The position numbers and the translations under genes were made by a program. This document shows positions 56,521 to 64,000 of a stretch of DNA of 64,000 nt, piece by piece; the stretch's first letter is position 1, and each line of letters opens with the position of its first letter. The stretch is from Halictus rubicundus (Eukaryota; Arthropoda; Insecta; Hymenoptera; Halictidae), in assembly GCF_050948215.1 (NCBI RefSeq), contig NC_135164.1, forward strand, positions 7,693,116 through 7,757,115, in the 5' to 3' direction. Under the pieces are notes generated by a model. That model did no database searches and was not told the origin of the DNA. It saw only the letters and a list, made by a program, of their open reading frames with translations.

Positions 56521-58539
56521 TTATCCCGAGTTTCACATTAATAAGACAGAAAATAACATTTCTCACAGATTAAACTGTTCGTACTTCATTTTCAAGAATA
56601 TTCCGTCCAGTACTATGCTAAACAAGATACCTAACCCAGATCAAAATTTATATTATTATAACGAACAAACTTTGCCTGTGTATTGCTCTCCTTATGACGT
56701 GTGTCCCCAAATGAGTATTTGCAATTGGTGCTGCATACAAAGTTAATAAGAACCCAGTATAGAGTTATTTGGAAAATAGATTGTTATAACGTAAAATCGC
56801 CAACTAATGCAAGCGACTCTAGTTCGGGGCTGATTGGTCAGAGTGGAAGGGTCACGCCTCCAGCAGCTCTATTGGCTAAAGCGGTAGCACATACTATAGC
56901 GTGTGACGCCAAAGCGTAAGCATTGGCCTACTGGAGCGTCGAGGGTGGGGATAGGCGGAGCGAGCGAGTGTCCCCTTTGCCCTTGAGGTTGGTGGGGGAA
57001 GCAAGCGTTTGAGGGGCCCCTACCGTGCCCATTGCTCTAGTTGATCCGTCCGCTGTACAGTTTGTTGTAAATACATCACGATATAACATTTTTCGGATCT
57101 TGCGTGTCGAATTTTTTATTCTTCTGCACTGGACGGGAACATTGCGCTCGCACGACTCGTTAAACTGTGAAGAACAAATATCTTCGGGTGGAACGTGCCG
57201 TTCGGCGTAAACGAAACAAGTGGCCGTCCGTTGTTTTTCTAGCCCGGTGAAACGTCCAATCGTGACACGTATCGAATATCTTGGAAACGTTTCGAGTCGA
57301 ATTTACCGGTCGTTCGTTGCCAACCGTCCGGTGTCAAAACGGATTTCGGTAACGGAGATCGTTATGAACACCGTTTGACACTTCGAGCGCATCATCGGGC
57401 GATACGAGAAGCACTTGCTGATCGCGCTTTTATTTTCGACAAGGTGCTTCTAAAGTGTCAAATAAAAAAAAAGAACATATACACGAAGTGTCTGGGTTAA
57501 AATACACAGTTGATTATTTCAGATACTGTTGGAGAAACAAACTACATTTTTTATATAAATTGAATAGTAAATTTTGTACGAGTAAAATAGTAAATTGTAA
57601 CAAAAATCCGTTCGAGTGTGAACCAATTTTATGAATTAATTTACGACTCGCTGCAAATGTACCTACATTAAATTGAGATTAGGGTTCTTGAGGGTGAGAG
57701 GGTTCTTTTATCAAGGAAGAACACTTAATTAATAAAAAAATCCTTTCCTGTACATAGTGTAAATTGTTTATATTCCAGGCGATTTGACGGAGCTGGCTGT
57801 AAATATTATTCCCGGTTTCAATGTCAAAGCAGTGTATGCATACTTTCACTAGGGAAAAAGTTATGTGTGTCCATTCCTCTAAATCGATTTTAACTTTTCT
57901 AGTAGGTATATTCACTACTCCCCAATATTATTCGAGCTCTCTCAACAGATTTCTTTCAAACAAATAAAACGCAAGTGTGCGTCAAAGCAGTACTCTACAT
58001 TCGATATATGTATGTATTGTCTACGTATTTCACAGTTTATGCGCGCAAGTTAGAAGATCTCTTTTAAGCTACGGGGTAGCATAATTTTCTTTCACGCATT
58101 ATTTGAAAATATCGCGAGCAAAGAGGGCATACTTTCAACATGTTTTACAACGAAACGGTAGCTCGTTGCGAACATAACGGAATGGAGAAGACATAAAGAG
58201 AAAGGAGGAGTTTATGAACGGTAGTGTAGGTTCTAATAAAATTGACCTTGACATTCATTATTCGCGGATGAGTTACAATGGCGTTGATATGGGTCATTGA
58301 TCCACGTATATGTAGACGCTACAGCCAAGTTAAAGATGCAATGTTCATGTGTGAGTGCATCGCGCTAGACTTTATAGTTCCAGTACATACTTGAAGTCCT
58401 CAAATGTATGGTATAGTTGTCCAAGCAAGTTAATATCTATAACTTTGCTATTAGTCAACATACTCGAAATTCTAAAGACAAATTAAAAGTAGGCACCCGG
58501 GCTACACAAACATTGACATGAAGGCTCCTAACTGGTATA
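56521..58539. other. Unique stretch with one GC-rich dispersed segment
   Basis: No gene is recognised. 56820-57060 is GC-rich with CCAAT-like motifs (GATTGGTCAG, TATTGGCTA), and its part 56960-57040 is shared, inverted, with 39705-39800. It could be an ancient promoter-like repeat. The rest is A+T-rich and unique. Confidence 0.45.
56960..57040 (+). repeat. GC-rich dispersed repeat, copy 2
   Basis: GTGTCCCCTTT, GGTGGGGGAAGCAAGCG and TTTGAGGGGCCCCTACCG correspond to the inverse of 39705-39800. Confidence 0.6.
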
Positions 58540-58720
58540 CAGTATTTACTCGATACATGTCCAAAACCCGGGTATAGCTATAGACATATATCGACCAGGA
58601 GAAATTATTCTTTGATCCACGCCGAACGTAGAAAAGTACAGCGAAGCTCTAGAGGTCTCGACTCATAGTTCTGGGACTTTTATCGGCTAGGAATTTGGGA
58701 CATATATAGAGCAAACACTG
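58540..58720. mobile_element. Tc1/mariner-like miniature element, copy 4 (diverged)
   Basis: The left end CAGTATTTACTCGATACATG and the inverse of the right, CAGTGTTTGCTCTATATATG, align well and resemble the family at 24585. TA precedes the left end; the right flank is AG, so one target copy is lost. The interior is diverged. Confidence 0.6.
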
Positions 58721-59645
58721 AGTCATGACCCCACCAATATGTCTGTACACCAATTACTTCTGTAGGCATTTTAACGTAGATTCCAAAGAAATTCTTTTTC
58801 TGTTTCCCATGATGTCAGGTCCGAAAAAAAAGGTTCCGAAAGCGGTAGCGGTGCCAATTTCGATCGAAAAAATTCGCTTGAGTACCTTAAAATATGTAGT
58901 GAACAGCGCGTGAATGCGGTTTCGCGTAAAATTATTTTTTGAGCCGAAAAAAAAAATGGTTGAATTTATAGATGTTTTCGGTCCGGTCACCGTGTGCCGT
59001 GCCCCTTAAACAACCTTCGGTCCACCTTGGGTCGCTTCTAAACCCGTTGTCGAACGTGGACTTTTTCTCTAATTCCGCTCGGTCCCGGTGTTTTTTTTTT
59101 TGTTATTCTGTCCGTGGTGCATGGATTCTTTTCGCGCCAAGAAGGGAAGAAGAGCGGGATTAAACGGGCCGAGGCTACGGCTAGGCGAGATTCCGGCGTG
59201 AGAGCCGGCCGATTCGCGTGTAAGTGGCCGGGGATTATAGCCGGCTGTTGAAAATAACGTTGGATGCGCCTCTTCGGGTTCGTCGACCGAGGCTGAAGCA
59301 TTGACGTCGCTCTGACGCAGGATGCGCACCAGCTACGGTGCGCTTCTGTCTATCCGGACGCGGACCGGCGAAGCTTTCGCGAACCTCGATCGACGGGACC
59401 TATTTCCGTGCTTTTTATGTAATCCCTTATAGACTGTTGGCCCCGCTGCGTCAAAACCAGCCAACGGGCCGAAACGGACGGCCGACTTTGATCGGCCGCT
59501 TCAACGTTCGATGGACACTCGAAACACTTGTTGGTGCTTCGATCGAGTTCCATTCAACGGTCTTGTTTTACCGTTTCGGACCTGACGGGACAGACACTGC
59601 CGGTCGAAACTTTGCCACCGCCACCCCAAAAAGGTGTCACGCGAA
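58721..59645. other. CpG-rich stretch, no gene supported
   Basis: From 58970 to 59640 the sequence is GC-rich, with overlapping frames on both strands (59338-59649 plus, 59038-59329 minus) lacking domains. The T tract at 59091-59101 breaks it. Confidence 0.4.
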
Positions 59646-59982
59646 TTAAGGGTCACACGTACGCAAGGGTCAAAATCTAGACAAACCGCCGCTTCAATAT
59701 TGCAATGAGCAGTTTAGAAGTGGTCAATTGTGTTTCCCGAAAGTCCAATCTACGTCTGTATGGAGCCCAAATTGCGAATTTCTACCTCATCGTGGAGTAA
59801 TTTGTAATATTCGGCAGAAAATTCGAATTCTGAAGCAAGTATCACGTCACAAGATGGCTGCCGCTGAGAGATTCTCTTAATTTCGAGAGTATGCATTTTT
59901 AATTGATTACTTACTTATTTAAGACGTAAAATGTCTAGAAAAAAAGGCACAGTCAAGGCCAAATACCTGCCGGCCCCCTTAA
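59646..59982 (+). mobile_element. TTAA-bounded GGGGGCC element, copy D (left end truncated)
   Basis: The right end CTGCCGGCCCCCTTAA is intact. The left is TTAAGGGTCACACGTACGCA, in which the first about 20 bp inside the terminus are lost. The interior matches copy A, with a deletion joining TTCGAGAG to TATGCATTTTTAATTG. CAAGATGGCTGCCGC lies at 59850-59864. Confidence 0.8.
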
Positions 59983-60511
59983 GGGCCCTGGATAGTCAGG
60001 TGACTTTTTAATTAATAATTTTCATTCACAGCCTGCAGACACAGACCTAAGATCCGTCTTGGCCTTGATCCGACGGGTCTCAAGTCTGTGACTAAACTTG
60101 TCACATTTTTAGCTCGGTATTTTCGATATTATCAATTCTGACTTGCCAGAAACGTGCTTCAAGTTTTTGATTTTATTTCGAGGAGAATCGAGACAAAATA
60201 TAGCTCGATTTGTAGCCGGAGATAATTCGAGTTAAAACTCATCCAATGGCGGAAAAATCCTTGGATTCCACGGCACGCATATCGTCAATTTTTGGCCTAC
60301 TTCTAACGCTTATATTACCAAATATCTGCATGATCTCTAGATTAAACCTTTTAAGAGTGCTAGATTGAACCTTCCTCTTTCGAATGAGCCCTTTACCAAC
60401 GACAAAATATTCTTATACAAGGACGAAAACTTGAGGCACGTGAAACCATTTTTTGTCGGTAATGTAGTCACTCTACCTTATCGCGAATCTACGAAGACCG
60501 GGCCCCCTCAA
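59979..60511. mobile_element. TTAA/TCAA-bounded partner element sharing its TTAA with copy D
   Basis: TTAAGGGCCCTGG at 59979 is mirrored by CCGGGCCCCCTCAA at 60511. The TTAA at 59979-59982 is also the right boundary of copy D. The 3-prime part (60362-60507) is the sequence found again at 22740-22878, there also abutting a GGGGGCC element. The short TIR and single full copy make the limits provisional. Confidence 0.55.
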
Positions 60512-61706
60512 GTGATCATACGATGAAGAATGTTCGCTTTTTGTCAAGGTATATTTCTCTTAAATAATGTTCACGTTTAAATTTTAAGACAACGAATTGC
60601 AGAGAATTAAATTGTGATGAAGAAGAAGTCATTTGATAATGATCTGATTTGTTCACTTACTACATCTGTCCAATGTTCCTCAATTGTGTACACGTGTCGC
60701 TCAAAATGTACGTACCTGTAACAAAAGAAAATCGTAAGTAAAGAATTTTTCATTTGTCATACGTGTGTTTCTACGTTTCGCTGACGAATATAATGATTAC
60801 CATTTTATTCCACGTGCGATAATAAAAAATAAAAGTTGGAATTAATGAGTACGGTTGGCGCTGTATTAGTTTGGAGAGATATTGTTACGTTGACTCAGAC
60901 GTTCTAAATTGTAATAATGACCAGCCTATTGTTCCTTATTTTAAAAGCATATCCAGGTAACAATAATGCATTAAACAATAAGATTATTCATGCTTTAATT
61001 AGATTTTTCTCTTGTTTCTTACAACTTCGCGAAACGACACAGAATCATGGCCACGTTCTGTACAACAGAAACAGACGAAACAGTTAAATTATCATTCGAG
61101 CGTGAGCGACTGGAGTTGAAAGATATCGCAAATTACAGAGTGAAAGTTACACACGCAGTTTAAACGATTCGGCAAACTTGTTAATTACTGAAAGCTCGTC
61201 ATTCGTGTTGTCTACGTGGGTGTGGAATTACGAACAAAACCGAAACTGCCGTTTCAGCTGCATTTGCATGTGCCAGACCGATTTCGCTCGGCAAACACAA
61301 CCATGAAATTTCCACTACATTTTTGCTTCGTTAACGGTTACACATCCCGTAAACATTATCCGCGACTGACAATAATTAACGTGTGCAAAGGTTTGCCTTC
61401 ATATATTCCAACAGAAAATGTGTAGACGTGTCATGCGACTATTGCAATTTTAATTCCGCAAATTCAATATCAACAAAATCTATACAGGAATGGTTAAAAA
61501 TAACCAAAGAAATTGTTAGATACGTTTAGAATCAGACGTAATAAATTTCTTTACATGTTTCTACTGTTTTTCATTTGATTTACTCATTTTTGTCATAAAT
61601 GTATAAAATCCCCAGTCTAGCAATAAATAGTACTACTACATATACATAGATTTGAAATGAAACACAAGCTGTTTGTGTAACGTCTGTAATTATTATTATT
61701 ATTACA
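60512..61706. other. Unique A+T-rich stretch
   Basis: No gene is recognised. An inverted copy of the GGGATTTTATACATTTATGA cassette lies at 61579-61616, and an ATT microsatellite leads into the next array. Confidence 0.45.
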
Positions 61707-62210
61707 GATTTGTATGGCCACGAGGACGCGAGTAAATTTGAACAAGCCAGCAAACGAACACGAAATTATTTATACAACGTTTTTAACAAATTCATTATAT
61801 AGTAAATACGCTTGCATAGTTATGTACGCAATACATTTTATTATTATTATAGATTTGTGTGGCCACGAGGACGCGAGTAAATTTGAACAAGCCAGCAAAG
61901 GAACACGAAATTATTAATACAACGTTTTAACAAATTCATTATATAGTAAATATGCTTGCATAATTATGTACGCAATACATATTATTATTATTATAGATTT
62001 GTATGGCCACGAGGACGCGAGTAAATTTGAACAAGCCAGCAAAGGAACACGAAATCATATAAAATGTTTAACAAATTCATTATATAGTAAATACGCTTGC
62101 ATAATTATGTACGTAATACAAGTTATTAGTATAGATTTGTATGACTAGAAACACGCGAGTAAACCCAAAAAATATTCGACTGAACCAAGGAACAGAAATT
62201 ATTATTCGAT
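61707..62210. repeat. Tandem array, period about 144 bp, about 3.4 units
   Basis: GATTTGTRTGGCCACGAGG recurs at 61707, 61852 and 61996, with a diverged start at 62134. Units share GAGTAAATTTGAACAAGCCA, AACAAATTCATTATATAGT and CGCTTGCATA, and are separated by an ATT-rich tract. One frame encodes a periodic GHEDASKFEQASKGTRN peptide, but stops and indels between units argue against coding. Confidence 0.92.
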
Positions 62211-64000
62211 AGAATGATTGAGCGCACGATCGGCGAGGAAACCGAAACATGAAAGTGTTCCTTATCGAAAATCCCGATCGGGACCGGGGGATTTGTGTGT
62301 AGGTATTGATCGCGAGAAAAGATCGGACAACACGGTGATCAGTTAAAACTACGTATTATCCTACCGCGACCTTTCGGGACGAACGAAGAAGATCCGTGAA
62401 GCGTGTGAACGATGAGAGCACGGCCCACGCGTTCATCGAGATCCGATGACGACTGTTCGTAGTGACGTCAAGCTACATGGCATTTCGTTCTAATGCGAGA
62501 ATGATTGGGCCAGTTACGAGCTATCAATCCACCCTACCACCGATCCCGCCCGTGTATCGAACGAAGCACGCATCGGTGAGCAGACACGCAGTTCGAGCCG
62601 GGGATGAAAATATGGATACGAAGAGGATTCTTGAGTGAAAGTCCGATCCCAAGTGGATTTCCTTGGCCAATCACGGAACATCAGTCGAATAGATAAAATT
62701 TCATCGATATCCCACTGCGTGGGAGCTTCTGTCTCAGCGACTCTCATCCCTGGCCTCCGGAGTACCATTTCGTAGTGACAACAAATTCTCCTCGAATTTC
62801 AATCTCTTGTGGAATTTTTTCAGAATTTTTCTTTATCCATTTCCATCCAAAATGACATGTTTGATCTCATGGATTAGGAGCCTTGTCTGAATTGTGACGT
62901 TATTTGATATAAAAGAGACTGACGAATAAGTACTATAAAAGGGACATTAAGCATAATAATTAGAGCACTATGCAAAATGGAAAATTCTTTGCATCGAATG
63001 CTAGGAACTTGAGTTGACTTGTATCTTCAAATTCGATTACTTAATGATATTAAAGAATTGATAATAATAGAACACTGTCCTTGGAACTTTTTCATTATTA
63101 CCATTTTGTGTGAATGCGTAAAATCCGCAGTTGGAAAACCACTTATTTGAAATGCGCATGATGGAGTATGTGATCTATTGTATCCGACTAATGTGTGTAA
63201 TTTAGTGGTATTAATTATATCATTTTTTTGAACGTGAATCGGTGCCGCCATTTTAGATTACATCAGACTAATTGAATTCAGTACAGTCACGTCGACTCGA
63301 AGCGAAAGCGTGCCTTCGAGACACGGCTTCAGCGAGTCTCTCATGCTTTTTCTAATTCATTATTGCTAATTACACACGAGCGCGAAGAAAGTCTGCTTTT
63401 GATGCGAATGACAGGACGGTTAATAATTGCGTTACTTAATTAAACGGAACGTATCAGAAACGAACGTATCACGAGGAAAACTCAATTGATTATCTTCCTT
63501 CGTATAGTTTTATTTTTCCAATGATACGGTGATCCTTTGAGTAATAAAATTCCCGTCGAGTCATGGCTTCTAATTGCCTTTCTCTTTCCATCGAGTTGTT
63601 CGAGGTGTACAAGAAATGTTTGAGCATTGCCAAGTAATGGTTTGATAGATAGGTTTGAATAATCCGTGCCTACTGTGGATGATTAACGAACAACGTGTCG
63701 AGCAGAGATGTCAAACTGTTGTCAAGTCACAGCATTGAGAAAATTGAAAATCATAAGAACTATTAAACATTAATTACACAAACAATTCAAAAAGCTTTTC
63801 TGTAACTACCTACTGATCTACCGACTAAACGCACGACGAAAGAATTAATCTCAATTGAGATTAATTTTATTTACTGTTAAAATTCTTCATTTTTGGATCT
63901 TACTCGAAATTAAATTAAACTAACAAAGGGGGAAAGTTAATAGCAATTAATTTTTATCATCGAGGTCTTGTCCTTTTGGAAATAAAATTTGAATAATATC
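62211..64000. other. Unique stretch to window end
   Basis: No gene is recognised. The minus frame at 62514-62768 (84 codons) has no domain. A diverged inverted GCGGATTTTACGCATTC cassette lies at 63100-63140. Two TATAAAA-like boxes near 62909 and 62934 have no supporting context. Confidence 0.45.

Overview
The window looks like eukaryotic, non-coding nuclear DNA from an insect, most plausibly a hymenopteran (bee, ant or wasp). Four things suggest this: no ORF in 64 kb has the length, composition or motifs of an ordinary gene; A+T-rich stretches alternate with CpG-rich islands that show no obvious CpG loss; short non-autonomous DNA transposons are dense; and there are no operons, Shine-Dalgarno sites, tRNAs or rRNAs. 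The species call is inference. No complete host gene can be supported. At most there is one degraded transposon-protein remnant (41355-41808) and one weak short coding candidate (54920-55048).

The content is mainly mobile elements. (1) Elements bounded by TTAA, the piggyBac target: 18961-19140, 19146-19341, 28635-29279, 40698-41106 with 40771-40969 nested inside it, 42283-42774 and 43598-43847, plus a four-copy GGGGGCC-ended family at 22879-23281, 24943-25376, 51935-52362 and 59646-59982, and a partner element at 59979-60511. (2) Two hAT-type elements with perfect 8-bp target duplications, 8841-9394 and 54438-54750. (3) Tc1/mariner-like miniature elements ending in CAGTG at 24585-24728, 31099-31232, 34850-35028 and 58540-58720, with a Tc1-like end at 56456 and a pogo-like palindrome at 31474-31735. 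(4) Long-TIR elements beginning CAGGGT: 1651-2049, 38546-38895, 6460-6684 and 51262-51547. (5) A long palindrome with ATGGCGGC motifs at 21027-21472 and one arm of it at 37050-37262. (6) A 1085-bp transposon at 41124-42208 with 36-bp TIRs and a frameshifted remnant of a transposon-type protein.

Tandem repeats are the second theme: about 139 bp (2082-2912), 57 bp x 18 (11089-12110), 224 bp x 2 (12749-13208), 27 bp (13661-13765), 152 bp x 2 (16734-17038), 214 bp x 3 (28691-29330), 66 bp (32528-32762), 29 bp (33659-33733), 42 bp inside a TTAA element (42531-42752), 21 bp inside a hAT element (54531-54582) and about 144 bp (61707-62210). Several arise inside or beside transposons.

By region: 1-13 kb holds a CAGGGT element, a satellite, a GC-rich island, a hAT element and the 57-bp array. 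13-21 kb is mostly unique sequence with homeodomain-type TAATTA motifs and two adjacent TTAA elements. 21-32 kb is transposon-rich. 32-40 kb is mostly unique with scattered miniature elements. 40.7-43.9 kb is a dense transposon cluster. 44-51 kb is nearly featureless. 51-62 kb again carries miniature elements and arrays, and the last 2 kb is unique. All family assignments rest on termini, target duplications and comparison between copies inside the window; no database was searched.
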